A DNA stretch of 64,000 nt from Nectonema munidae (GCA_030549495.1 JAUIRK010000673.1:310001-374000); one strand, 5' to 3'; positions 12,450-23,968 are shown, numbered from the stretch's first letter. Notes: generated from the letters alone by a model not told the origin. Numbers and translations are program-made.

Positions 12450-12741
12450 CAGTGGCGGATCCAGAAATTTCTTATAGGGGGGGGGGGGGGCGAAATCTAT
12501 TTAATTTTTTTGCAATTTTGCTAAATGTCTTCAGAGAATACGACAGCTGTATTAGGTGTTTTAGAATCAGTAATTACGTGTTTTCATATTTTTAACTTTA
12601 TTTTGCCATGAATAAATTGCAAAAATTTATTTTTTATACATGTAAGGGTAAACATTAGTAAGGGTAATTTTCGAAGCCATTTTTCATAGGAGGGGGGGGG
12701 GGGGCAAGGCCCATGAGGCCTCCCCCTTGGATCCGCCACTG
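12450..12741. mobile_element. hAT-type MITE, 292 bp
   Basis: Inverted ends CAGTGGCGGATCCAG and TTGGATCCGCCACTG enclose two long G runs. An 8-bp target duplication flanks it with one mismatch: TAGCTAGG (12442-12449) and TCGCTAGG (12742-12749). A shorter relative with the same ends lies at 36774-36956. It has no coding capacity. Confidence 0.85.
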
Positions 12742-13779
12742 TCGCTAGGTGCATTATAAGTAAAGAAACTTAACAGATAAAATGAGAGAATTGAGCAAAT
12801 AATTTGGAAATACTTAGCAATTCAAGGCACAAATCTAATTTAACAAAGTAGCGCCATCATAAACGTGATTTGAATGTATAAGATGAGAATTGATATACGA
12901 ATTGATTAATATAGTGAACATCTACTAAGAATGAAAATTTTTATAAAGAAAATTGAATTTTTACAGCTTTTATTTACAAAATTTATACTTCTTTAAAAAT
13001 TCAAAAGAAATAAAAAAATTTTATTCCGAATCCATAAATTTCAATCATAACAAAGAAAAATAATACGAAGAAAATCTAACCAAACATAAAACACAAGAGA
13101 AAAATTTTGAAATCCATCAAGCATTAAAGTTATTGGTGACCTTTAAATTTAAATTTCAAATTTAAACCCCTTTTTGGATTTAGACGAAAAGAGTAGATAA
13201 GAAAAAAAAAGAATTTAAAATATTTTTTATCTACCAAAATTTTTAATTATATGAAAAATTTAAACTAAGAGAACTGTAATATATTATTTAATTGAAATAG
13301 GGAAGCATATAAAATAAAAATTATATAAATTTTTTGTTTATTTTGCTTGCGCCCACTGTTTAGAACTAAAAAGTTATATCACTATCTCACAAATTTATAT
13401 TCTTTGTTAATAAAAGGAATATATATTAACAATATTCTTTATTTTATAAAAAATATATTATCTTGATCTGAAGATTATTTAAAATCCCCATATATATATA
13501 TTGCTTGAATATTTCTTAAAATTGGACTTCCTTGAACAGACTTTCAACCAAGTTAATTAGTTTTTTAGATTTCCATTCTATATGTTAGATTTTAAAACAT
13601 GATGGATGGACTTGCAGTTATTATTTTTGCATTAAAATGGTATATTCTTATATCTTTTCATATGTTTAAAGATATTATGTCTAATTAACGGAATCATAGA
13701 TTTTGTTAAATATTTTCCTATTTATTATAATACTGATTGATCAGTTTCCTTGAATAATATTTAAGCTCTGTTAAAGATT

Positions 13780-14470
13780 CATTCATATCTAATACTTTAA
13801 ATATCTAACAATACTCTTTTCAACATGTCTATGATCATAAATAAGACTTGCTTTAGGAAAAAAAAATGTTTTATTGCTTTGACTAAGGCTTTTTTTTGGT
13901 CAGTACTAACAATCATTCTGGGTGATGTTATATCAAAATTAATATTTTCTAAAAAAATTTACAGATAGATGAGGAATTTTTTGCGTAACTCTCAAATTTG
14001 CCACCATAATGTAAAAACACTAGAAAAATATAGGACATACATTTACTTTTTTCTAATCAGAGCAGAATCTTGATACACTAAGAATATAACAAAAGACAGA
14101 CCTAAATTAAACGTCTTATCTTTTCCAAGTAGATTTTTTTGACTAAAAATACACTTATTCAAAAGAAAAACTGATTATTATCAACATAACAAGTTATATT
14201 AGGAGACCTGATAAACTCATATTCAATTCTTTTAAGAATGGATGAGATGTTATCATCAAATTAATAACATTTTGAATATCATCAGCTACATTATGATTGT
14301 ACAAGAATATAGATTGTGCCTTATTATTATTATATTTTATATTCCTTATATAAATTGAGTCACAAGGGGGATTTTTCGCTGACATATGAGAAGAGATTTT
14401 ACAATTCACATGAATTGATTTTTCGTTTGCTAAGTTCCCAATATACTCGCATAAGAACATTCTTGGCTTA
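13780..14470 (-). pseudogene. MULE transposase remnant
   Basis: The minus strand gives MFLCEYIGNLANEKS (14415-14460), then LGKDKTFNLGLSFV (about 14093-14130), the first catalytic block of MULE transposases. STDQKKALVKAIKHFF then DHRHVEKS (about 13825-13906) form the second catalytic block and the following CxxH-like position. Frames shift between these pieces. It lies just outside the right end of the 9-kb OTU-MULE and is a separate, older copy. Coding upstream of about 14560 is not convincing. Confidence 0.7.
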
Positions 14471-15455
14471 CTTTTTTCATCTTTTATCCAATATATTCTT
14501 CTTTTATATTTTGATTTTCTTTTGAGTTGAGTATATTAATGTATCAACACTAAATTCATTTTTATATGGTCGTGGTTGTAAAATGACAAACTTATTTTTA
14601 ATATTTCCAAAAAGCTTGTTTTTTGTTTCAAGATTTTTTATTTTGTTTTTAAAAACGAGCTTTTTTTGAGAATTCTATAAAGTTTTGTTTAGTTTCATTT
14701 TTAAAACCTTCTGATTAATTCCTTTGTTAGTAAAGAAGGGTTGAAAACAATCATTTCGTCACTAGGGAAGTTTTTTAATCACACAGGTATTGGTCTTCTA
14801 CATATCCTATAAATGTTCTGGTTATACTTTCTTTAATTTTGTTTTTTATATATTTTATTTCTTTTCATCATTATTCTTACTTGTTTTTAAATGGATGAAT
14901 CTTCTAAATCTAACATTGAAAAAATGAAATGTATTGAGTTTCTTTTTTAATTCCTTTATAATGTAAATATTTATAGACTTGCCAATTTATATTTAAGAAA
15001 AATATATTAGCCTTTATAAAGCAGCTTTTTTCTTAATCAATATATTTCATGCTAAGATTTAACTATATGCGTAACTTCATAGGTATTGTTTCCTCGTAAG
15101 GTTTTTTAAATTTAAATTTTATTATCAATATAGACTTTTTTAGTCCCTTATACTAATAATGGCCCAATTAATCAAAACCAGAATCGCAGTCAGTTTGAAA
15201 AATGGTTCATTTTTTAATTATACAACACTTTTTCAGGATCAGAATGGGGCTTTCAAGAATATAGGTTTATAAACAACTTGTCCAAAATTTCTGGCCATTT
15301 TCTCGGTTCAACAAACAACTCAAAAATTTCTTTATTACATTTATTTTATTAATTTCATTCTGATCATCATGTTCTTATGTTTCTTTACCTTTCTTACAAA
15401 AATCATTGATCTTTTCTTTGATGCTTTTTCTTGTGTTGATTTAATATCAGCTTCA

Positions 15456-15842
15456 GGTACTTTTCTGTTATCGCCCCACCACCCATCGCTCTTCTACCAC
15501 GATAAATATTCTTGTATTGTTTTAACCTAACCTACATTAAACTTACTATATATCATTAATCAAAACCTTTTTCATAGAAAAAAAGCCCATAAATGGAAAA
15601 TTTAAAGAAATGTGGAACTAATCGAGAGATGCTATCTGGATATTTAGCTGAGTTTCTTTGGCGTCATTCATCTTCGATTATATATGGTGGTAATATGTTT
15701 GATGCGATTCTCTTTGATATGGTTGAATTTTATCCACCTACAGATTAAAAGATTTTTCACTTGTTTTTTTTTAATACATTTGTGTACTTTAATACATGTT
15801 TTATAACATTTTGGGGTGGTGGGGCGATAACAGAAAAGTACC
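15456..15842 (+). mobile_element. Merlin element, internally deleted, 8-bp target duplication
   Basis: The inverted ends begin GGTACTTTTCTGTTATCGCC on the left, and the right end (15812-15842) is its near-perfect reverse complement. CAGCTTCA flanks both sides (15448-15455 and 15843-15850). Merlin elements have GG-starting inverted ends and 8-9 bp duplications, and the coding remnant inside is the Merlin/IS1595-type transposase C-terminus. At 387 bp it lacks the catalytic core. Confidence 0.88.
15593..15748 (+). pseudogene. C-terminal fragment of a Merlin (ISXO2/IS1595-like DDE) transposase
   Basis: A 51-codon frame reads NREMLSGYLAEFLWRH, then a DAILFDMVEFYPPTD ending. R-x-x-L-x-Y-L-x-E-F-x-W-R is the signature just after the last catalytic residue in Merlin and IS1595-family transposases. 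The upstream zinc ribbon and DDE core are absent, and the ATG used is simply the first in frame. A splice acceptor (TTCATAG) just upstream suggests that this was a terminal exon. Confidence 0.8.
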
Positions 15843-16158
15843 CAGCTTCATATTGTATTTCTTTTCTTGCCAAGTTTGCAAACACTATCAGAAAATAAAT
15901 GTGAATAAAGACTTAAAGCTATTTCAATTGTTTCTTTTTAATTTATTTTTTCACCATAATCATAATTTTTATTGAAAAATTTGATACAATCTAGAAAAAT
16001 TTATTACATGCACTAGTTTCTGGCTTTCGCTGTTGGCCTCCATTGACAGATATATTGTTATCACCATATCAGTGGCGACCGATTTATTAATTGTAATTAT
16101 AAATTTATTATAAGAGAATTTTTGTCCAATGAACATACCACCATTCTTACCCGACATT

Positions 16159-16349
16159 CAGGGGCGCACATCTGCCCCCTCCCTCATTTGTTTTCGGGGA
16201 GCAGAGGCGAAAATGACCAAGCAATATCTTTTGCTTCAGGATTGGCGAGACCACCAGCAAAAGACAAAATATCGTTTACGTATTGCTTTACTTTACTGTA
16301 ATCTTTACCAGGACTTCCTTCAGAACTTCTTCCAGGCCATAATTTATTT
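16159..16349. other. Second CAGGGGCGCACATC end and unassigned sequence
   Basis: At 16159 the family terminus CAGGGGCGCACATC occurs but is followed by a different, GC-richer sequence until the true copy starts at 16350. On the minus strand it could encode KDYSKVKQYVNDILSFAG with neighbouring residues, but I recognise no family. It may be the end of a related element or a captured host fragment. Confidence 0.4.
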
Positions 16350-16953
16350 CAGGGGCGCACATCCTCAAAATTATTGGGGGCGAATTTTTTTTTTTGCAAT
16401 TTTAAAAATTAGTGGTCTGGAAATACCATGGGAGACCAAATATTCAAGCAATCCTTTAAAATAGAATGTATTCAGTGCATACTTAAATTCCTAAATTTTA
16501 AGACTACTTTATATTTTTTTTACAAAATTGGTGAATTTAAATACTATACTTCCAGCGAAAATATTTTAATTAAATTTGCATATCGGATATACACTAGTTT
16601 AAAAAAATCCAAAATTGTTAGGAGGGTGGAATAGGCTTTTCATTTGAAAAATGAAGTAGTCTACCAGGCACATTTCAGGAATTGATGAAGCGATATTTGA
16701 TTCATAGAGAAAACAACTGAAAACAAATAACTGAAGTTTCAATGCCTAGCTACGTCACTGGAGAGAAGAGAGCTGAATGAGATAGGAGAGCTTAACAAAA
16801 GAAGAAAGAGGGCTTGAATGAAAGAAGAGAGCTTTGAGTTTTAGCAGATAAAGCGGAAGAGAAAAACAGAAAAGACAGAAAGAGAAATAGAATCACTGTG
16901 ACAGAAGATGAGAAAATCTAGTGGATCATCAACATGTGTTTGCTCAAAAATAC
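16350..16953 (+). mobile_element. 3.1-kb-family element, copy B (internally deleted)
   Basis: It starts CAGGGGCGCACATCCTCAAA and follows copy A from 8641. It skips what corresponds to about 9540-11000 of copy A and rejoins it through the GA-rich stretch to TGTTTGCTCAAAAATAC. The right terminus is missing or diverged. The tRNA-like block and the foldback MITE fall in the deleted part. Confidence 0.75.
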
Positions 16954-17039
16954 GGTAAACGGAGAAGGATGAGATACGGAGAAGAATGAGACATTTTCTT
17001 TTCTTGTGATCGTGCCGCTTTCATACACACCAATTTGAT

Positions 17040-17210
17040 TCTTGTCACACGTTAGTATAATTTTCCTCATTACTTCTCTCTCGTGTCTAGTGTTACTGAT
17101 GATTTCCTCATCACTTTCTTCTGTATTTTGCCTTAGTGTCATTTTTCTCATCACTTTCTTCCCTTATCTTGCGTTAATGTCATTTTTCTCATCTTTTTTT
17201 TTATATAAAA
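17040..17210. repeat. Degenerate tandem repeat of about 50 bp
   Basis: Three to four imperfect units contain TTCCTCATCACTTTCTTC followed by TTGCSTTARTGTCATTTTTC. It continues the 3' side of copy B. The minus-strand open frames over it reflect the repeat. Confidence 0.65.
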
Positions 17211-17378
17211 ATCTTGCGTACCGCTAGCAAATTTATTTATCATCAATTTTGCAAAAGAAACTATACATTCATTTTGCGATATCCAGGTATTGTGCTCATA
17301 GCATGATATTTGACCCCTATGACACAGTCGTATCGACATTTTTAGAGCTTTCCAGCATATATCATCATAAGTGCGCAC
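17151..17378 (-). pseudogene. Possible N-terminal fragment of a Merlin-like transposase
   Basis: The minus-strand frame includes HRGQISCYEHNTWISQN and FAKLMINKFASGT. The order (basic Cys/His stretch, S-x-x-x-x-T-W, then a hydrophobic helix) recalls the zinc-binding N-terminus of IS1595/Merlin transposases. No catalytic region follows. The assignment is weak and rests on pattern memory; it could equally be unrelated sequence. Confidence 0.25.
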
Positions 17379-17822
17379 ATTCTCAAACTTATTCTGAAAG
17401 GGAAAATAACTTATTCTGAGAGACTATATATCTTATAATTCAATTTTCTACGTGTTGATGTCACAACTCTACCCATTATTTGGTCGAGAGGGGGGGGGGA
17501 CTATTTTAAAAATTTAATGAAAAAAGCATTCAAAAGTGTCGCTACTATTTATATACTTAGTATCAAAATATGAAGTTTAAAAACATTTATGCTTGTTTTA
17601 AAATCAAAAACATGTTAAATATCAACTGTAAAACAAAATCTTCCCTGAAAAATTTTATTTCCACTTTATTATTATATTTATTTCTTAAAATGGTCTGTAG
17701 TTCATTAGAAAATTTATATTCAAAATATGATAAACGAGTAAATTAGAAAATATTTATTTATATACAAGCAAACAGAAAATATGTAATAAAATGACAAAAA
17801 ATATCTATATACAACGAAAAAA

Positions 17823-19110
17823 TTAATTTAAAATAGACTCAATGCTAAAACTTTGATTTTGATTTAGAATCGAATAATCTACATTAAATGCATCTTGAAT
17901 ATTTTCTAAAATAATGTTTTGTGGACAAGAAACATAATGAGAAATTCTACTCAAAAACATGTATAAATTTCTATTGTTTTGATACTCTTGATAAATATCA
18001 TTTAAAATATTTTCTTCTTCTTTCTTTTTTTTTCGTCCACCGTTCCAGTTATAGCTGGTGTTCAACTCATCAATCTCATCCATATCCTTGAAAATCTTTT
18101 CTTCACACTTTATGAAAAAGGAAATTACTTCCCACACGTTCGCTTTCTCATATGGAAGACTGGACTTCATACTAAAAAGAGAAACATTCATATTTACTGA
18201 AATTACCTATTGTGAAAACCCTCACAGTGATTGTTTGTTCTAATGCTTCTTTTGTGGACATTCCATGTATAAATATCATTATTTTCAAACCAAGTCGTTT
18301 CAAAATAGTTGAAGAAATTATTAATTTGAAATAAGGCCATTATTCTCTTAAGTTTTCCGTATGCTGAGCTGATCTATACAAAATAAAAAAGTATTAATTA
18401 TGAATTTAAATATTGAATATAGAGTATTAGTAAAAAGTACCTGTATGTTTCTTCTCTTTTATCACACACAAATGAGTACAAAATAGGAAGCTGAATTTTA
18501 TTGTGGAATGCATGAATTGTAACAATTTGATGGAATAGAGTAGGTGCTTTCTTGAAGGTACCATCAATATAAAGATGTTCAATATTAGAGATCTGCTTTA
18601 TATGTGATAAAACTTTGCCGTGAAATACAAGTATTCTTTTATTGGGTGCTAAAAATTTGTCTAGTTGTAAAAAGTGTACGCCATTAGATTGAAGATATTT
18701 TGTAGGAACTGGAAATTCTAATGAGTGAGGTGCGGGACCCTTTTTTTATTGTATCGGATTCTTCTTAATATGGCTTCTTTAGATGCCATTTTATGTCTAT
18801 CGCTTTCATTAAGAATAGATAGACTATCCCTTAAAACAAAAGAGTTATAAAAGCTTAAACTGATTTACTGATATATTTGCTGGTCTTGCTTCTTCTTTTA
18901 TTTTGTTGTCAAATTCATTTATGCCTTCATTTATTTCAGCGTGATTGTGAGTAACAATTTTTATAGGATTCTTCATCATATCTTTCTTGAAAGTAACTCT
19001 CCCTTTTTCATTACAGATAAAAATAAAATATGTTTATGCTCTTTAAAAAGATCACTTATATACATATTTAAAAGGCCCAACGCTACACAAACATATCACC
19101 CCAATCAGTA
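17823..19110 (-). pseudogene. FLYWCH-type MULE transposase, broken
   Basis: Read on the minus strand, pieces appear in the right order. The tail of a FLYWCH zinc finger is KGRVTFKKDMMKNP then THNHAEINE (about 18940-19010). A linker follows, then HLYIDGTFKKAPTLFHQ (about 18530-18585), the first catalytic block. WNVHKRSIRTNNHCEGFHNR (about 18200-18262) is the RTNNHxEGxH motif just after the catalytic core. A 122-codon C-terminal frame runs 17823-18191. FLYWCH-plus-MULE is the architecture of Phantom and related animal Mutator elements. Several frame breaks make it inactive. Ends and target duplication were not found. Confidence 0.8.
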
Positions 19111-19562
19111 ATTCCTAACCGATAAGCACTGAAAATAAAGGGTGCCATAAACTGAATATAAATAACTGTTTTGAATGTGGTCAAAAATCAATACGTTCCA
19201 TAGAAATTGTTTTAAATTATTTCATATCAATTAATTTTTGTAATAAATGTAAAAAATATCACTAATTTAAAAAATGTGAGTAAAACCTCTAAAAACACCT
19301 AAAAAAGTTTAACAATGAAAAAATAAAATAGAGTAAGAGTAAAGAGCAAGTTTTTTATATTCAACTATATTTATCTCGAATCAAATTTTTATTTCTATTA
19401 AAGGACCTAATGTTCCTACCAAATTTACGTTTTGAATTAAATTAGTTACCTATTTGATATTAACTCTTTATCATGTATGTAAGATATTTTTTCCAGTTGA
19501 AAAATGTATAATAAATCGAAAAATTGTAGTTGTAATGTAACTTTCATTTTTTTGCAAATTTT

Positions 19563-19750
19563 AAGTAATAAGTAATATTTTTCCAACCAAGTTTTTGAGG
19601 TCTTGAATTTAATATAGCGAAAAACTAATTACATAATTGTAACTTAAGCATTTTATAAGTAATAAGTAATATTTTTCCAACCAAGTTTTTGAGGTCTTGA
19701 ATTTAATATAGCGAAAAACTAATTACATAATTGTAACTTAAGCATTTTTT
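19563..19750. repeat. Two-copy 93-bp tandem duplication
   Basis: AAGTAATAAGTAATATTTTT starts each copy (19563 and 19656). The two are almost identical through AATTGTAACTTAAGCATTTT, so the duplication is recent. The surrounding 19111-19949 holds no gene. Confidence 0.9.
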
Positions 19751-19957
19751 TAAAATGTAATTGTGATTGAAAATTGCGAGTTGGACTTCGAACACAAGGT
19801 CTCTGTTGGAATGCTGTCCTACACATTTACTCATATTTCGAAATATGAGGTCTTTGCAAAACTTCAAAAATCATTATAATATACGAAATTCACATTTTTT
19901 TTTAATATCATAGAAATTCATATAAATTGAATACCTGGACATGAAGGTCGTGTACAA

Positions 19958-22900
19958 TAGAGATGTATCGGATGTGAAATTTTTTAGATCCGCGGATGCG
20001 GTTGCGGATGCGGATATCTCACTTGACATCCGAGAGGATGCGGATGCGGATGCGGATCAATAAATTTATATTAATGCGGATGCGGATGCGGACATTATAC
20101 TTTTTAATATAACAAGCCTTTGTTTAACTTTATTTGTTTACAACTTGGCAAACTAAAAAATTTATTTACAATAATTAAATTTTATCATAGGTAAGTTTTT
20201 TTTGATAAATAAAATTTTTTCAACTTTGTCTCCTAGAAGTCTTTTTCTTTTATTGGTATAAATGTTTCCAGCAGTACTGAAAAGCTGTTCGCTTTGCACG
20301 GTGCTAGGAGGACAAACGAGATATTGGAATGCAATTTTTGATAAAAATGGATACTGTTTTTCTTTAATTCTCCACCAATCCAAACTATGTATAGTTGTAC
20401 CATTGATTCTTTTCTCTTTTTGATATCTCATTATTTCTCCACCACAAACATTATCTTCGTTTTCTTGTTCATTTTCTTCTTCACTATCAGAATTTAACAT
20501 AGAATTCATCACTTCATTTATGGTAGTAAAATTTTCATTAATACTTTTTTTCATCTTTTTACAGCTTGGCATTTGAGATTGATTATCTTCTTTATCTTCA
20601 TATAAATTAAAAAGGAAATTCTTCACATTACTTGTTATTTCAGAGACAGTAAAAAATTTACTTTTAAATCTTGGATCAAGAAAAGTAGCTACGGTGTAAA
20701 ATTCTTCATTTTCAATTTCACCAAATCTAACTTTGATTTCAGAATTCATCTTTTCTTTCATTACATGAATAATTTTCGTTATATCTTTATCTTGATTATA
20801 ATTGGTAATTTTTTCATATTCATCTTCTTCTTCCTCATGTACCCATATTTTTTCTCCAGTATTTTGATATGTTAATGTTTTTTTCAAGGCAACAATATTG
20901 GGGATAACTTCTGAAATTGAAGATGATGTGTAGCTGAGTTTTTTTGTTATTTCCTCATATGGATCCAAGACGTCAACTATTTTTTCCATTAAAAGCCACT
21001 CAAAGTTGTTTATCTGCTTAACTTTAACATTTGTAGCACTATAAACACATAACGAATCTTTTACTTCGAGTAATCTTTTCAACATGTAAAATGTGCTATT
21101 CCACCTAGTAGGTGTGTCATTCAAGATTGAAACTTTTGGAAAGTTTAAACGATCTTGAATTTTTTTAATTCATCCTGTGCCATAATAGAATGATGAAAAT
21201 GAGAGCCTATATCACGACTTTTTTTTAATAGGTTTTCTATTTCAACATGGGATGTTAAACCATACTTAACAACTTGTTGAATTTTATGAATAGCACAGTC
21301 TAAACTTCTCAAATTACAAAGATTTAGTGCTTTTTTAATGTTACTTCCACCATCACGCAATACACAATGAACATGTTTGTTTTCTATCTTCCAACTTTCA
21401 AGCGTTTTAAGAAATACTTGAGAAATATATTCGCTAGTATGACGTTCTTCAAGCGGATGTGCGGCTAAAACTAAATTCACTTTCTCTAAACCTTGTATTG
21501 TATGAGCTGTTATGCTCAAGAGTGAAACACCAGCAACACTATCAGACCAAATATCTGTTGTAAAAGATATTTTAGTTTCTTTTCCTTCAAATATAATTTT
21601 TTCCACGTTTTTTTTCACAGATTCATAAATTTTATCGCAAATTAAAGAAGAGTAGAAATTTCTTTGCTTTAGTTTGTAGTTTGGTATAACACTCGAAACA
21701 AATCTTGTGAACCCTAAATTTTCAACATGACTGAAAGGAAGATCGTCTAAAACAAGCATCTCTGAAATAAGAAAATCTATTTTGCGCGAGTTTTCACTTG
21801 AGTCTTTCCATTTTTTTGCATCAGCAAAACACTCTGTAATACTTTTCTGTTTTTCTTCAGATTTAACATTTTGCGTTATTTTTAAACTATTTTTCTTTTG
21901 ATATTCTTCTTTTTCTAATTGTTTTGAAATATCTGAATGCTTTGACTTCAAATGATTTCTTAAGAAGTAGTCCCTCTTCCTTTTCTCGAGTACTTTTTCT
22001 CACATAAAACACAGCATACTGAATCTTTTTCTAAAATTTCAAAATATTTCCACACTAGACTACTTTTTGATGTCATTTTAACTTATAATAATTTCTAAAA
22101 ATGTAAAAAAAAAATAGGAATGCTGTGAGATAAAAGCATGTAATTACATTTATAAGTTTTCAAACAATATAATGCAAAATTTCTTGAACTTTTTCCCAAA
22201 GCCAAATTCACACTATTATGTGTTATTAACGCCTAAAAATTTTCAAAAAAGAAAACTCATAAATAATACCTATTTTTAAATTTAAAATATCCAAATGTGT
22301 TTAGTTAACTGGAAAAAAATTTGAAAACTTTCACAGTTGACCTAAATAGAACATTTTTTATCCCAAACTAACTTTTGAAATAAGTGCATTAAAACTATTT
22401 GTATTTTTTTCAGTTTTTACAGTTTGAAAAAAAGATTTGAAAATATGAAAAAAAAACTTTAAAAAAATAATAGTTAATTAAGTATTAATCATTCGGAAAA
22501 AGCTACTATCTTATATCAAAACTCTATTGATAACTTTATAAAATTTGAAATGGACTGAAAAAGTAAGGAATTAGTAAGATTTCAAACATCGGAAAAATAG
22601 TATATGAATTCGAATTTTATATAAATTTGCATATGTACATTGTACAATCTATTTATCTGTACACAAATATGAAAGAAGTGGTAAATATTGCTTACATTTG
22701 TTTTGTCTTTTATAAAAGTGCGTATTTTATTTTAGTTTGGAGAAAGAACTGATCGATGCAGGCAGACGCACTATGCAGTAGTAGGCTTCTAGACGCGATT
22801 ACTAAGGATGTGGAAAAAGAGACAGCTTTATCATTTGTATGAAATGAATTATGATTTATGAGCTGCTGCTTAGTGCTTATTATGCTGCACTATTATATCT

Positions 22901-23384
22901 AACATCATGTTATCTATGACTTGAAAAACGTGCTCTTCTGTTTGTATTGTTGCTCTTTCATTTTCTCTTTAGATTGCAATGCCGTATATGAGGAGGCATA
23001 TTGCAATTTTTATTCTCTAAATTTTTTTCCTATCAATTCTACCTCTTTGCAGTGTTACATAATTGACTAGACTGTGAAGCAGTACGCTGCACTAACACAT
23101 TACACTAAATTGGATATATCGCTTGCGACTCATCTAACGCAATGACATCTCTCAAATAAATCCGAGTAACTTAATACTTTGTTATCTATAAATTTGCATC
23201 TAATATGCTGTACTATTTGACTTAGGTAATGTAAAACAGGTATTAGAATCTTATTGCGGATGCGGATGCGGATGCGGATTTCAACATCAAAAGAATCCGC
23301 GGATGAGGATGCGGAGCGGATGTTTGTTTTTTTGCGGATGATCCGCATATGAGGATGCGGATGCGGATATCCGATACATCTCTA
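19958..23384 (-). mobile_element. hAT element, 3.4 kb, with perfect 8-bp target duplication
   Basis: The ends are TAGAGATGTATCGGAT (19958) and its exact reverse complement at 23384. GTGTACAA flanks both sides (19950-19957 and 23385-23392). Subterminal arrays of GCGGAT hexamers occupy about 19985-20095 and 23257-23370, all in the same orientation. The transposase lies on the minus strand at 20162-22076, leaving about 1.2 kb of non-coding sequence beyond its start. Perfect ends and duplication suggest a fairly recent insertion. Confidence 0.95.
20162..22076 (-). pseudogene. hAT transposase (BED finger, RNase H-like core, dimerisation tail), two frameshifts
   Basis: This is the cut-and-paste transposase of the surrounding element. 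A BED zinc finger opens it: VCCVLCEKKYSRK, then LRNHLKSKH after a frame change near 21960. The catalytic Asp block is SFTTDIWSDSVAGVS in the long frame 21145-21951. VLRDGGSNIKKAL carries the second Asp. A second frame change near 21125-21145 leads into 20162-21124, with YTVATFLDPRFKSKFF and the C-terminal hAT dimerisation region, including STVQSEQLFSTAGNIYTNKR with the catalytic Glu. Apart from the two frame changes it is full length (about 620-640 residues). The start is the ATG preceding TSKSSLVWKYF. Confidence 0.9.
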
Positions 23385-23649
23385 GTGTACAATGATAGTG
23401 AACTGTAGTTATAAATTCATTTTTTTTGTAATATTGAAAACCTTGGAAAAACATTTTTGGAAAATAATGTTAACCGAAAACAAGAAGTTATTCTTAAGAA
23501 GTGATATGCTAAACCAACTAAAGAGATGAGAAGCAGCAGAACTAGAAACTGATGGTGTATGGTCATCTCATCACTTATTAGAAATGGTATTTCATGCATG
23601 TGTTGTCTATTCAAGAATAGTAAAACGTTGCTGGTGAAAGTAATGAATA

Positions 23650-23863
23650 GTGAAAATTGCTTTATTATTTTATTTTGTTTCTTTTCTCTCTTATGTTAAT
23701 TATGTCGCAAATTTTTTAATTTTTTAGTAAAAGGTTAGGTAAAGGTGCCGTGAGTGTGTTTTCATTTACAAGGCACTGATGTAATAGGCACTATGAATAA
23801 ATTGGTATCGAACCCAGAGGCTTCCGTGCTGAGTCCATCAAATTTTGAGGATGTGCGCCCCTG
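23650..23863 (-). mobile_element. 3.1-kb-family fragment (copy D)
   Basis: Reading the minus strand from 23863: CAGGGGCGCACATCCTCAAA runs straight into the tRNA-like block (ATGGACTCAGCACGGAAGCC), then the downstream part seen in copy A at about 9990-10140. The sequence between terminus and tRNA-like block is deleted. Confidence 0.8.
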
Positions 23864-23968
23864 CCGATATTATACTTGCACTGTAAGCTCTCAATCCCAC
23901 CACAACTGCACAGATTTTACGAAGTCAAATTACCTTGTTTGTAATTCTGATTGCATCAACCTTCTAGC

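Larger units (their letters stand above)
4341..13358 (+). mobile_element. Mutator-like element carrying OTU protease and MULE transposase, 9 kb with nested insertions
   Basis: The element is bounded by long inverted repeats of about 230 bp. The left end runs from CAGTGGGCAAAAGCAAAATA at 4341 to about 4555. The reverse complement of 13130-13358 reads CAGTGGGCGCAAGCAAAATA and follows the left end closely through GGTTTAAATTTGAAATTTAA to AAAGGTCACCAATAA. Inside, on the + strand, lie a cysteine-rich segment, an OTU domain and a MULE transposase. Two later elements sit in it (8641-11765 and 12450-12741), leaving a net length of about 5.6 kb. Flanks resemble each other as inverted sequence, so the exact terminus and target duplication are unsettled; the ends may extend about 15 bp further. 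Confidence 0.8.
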
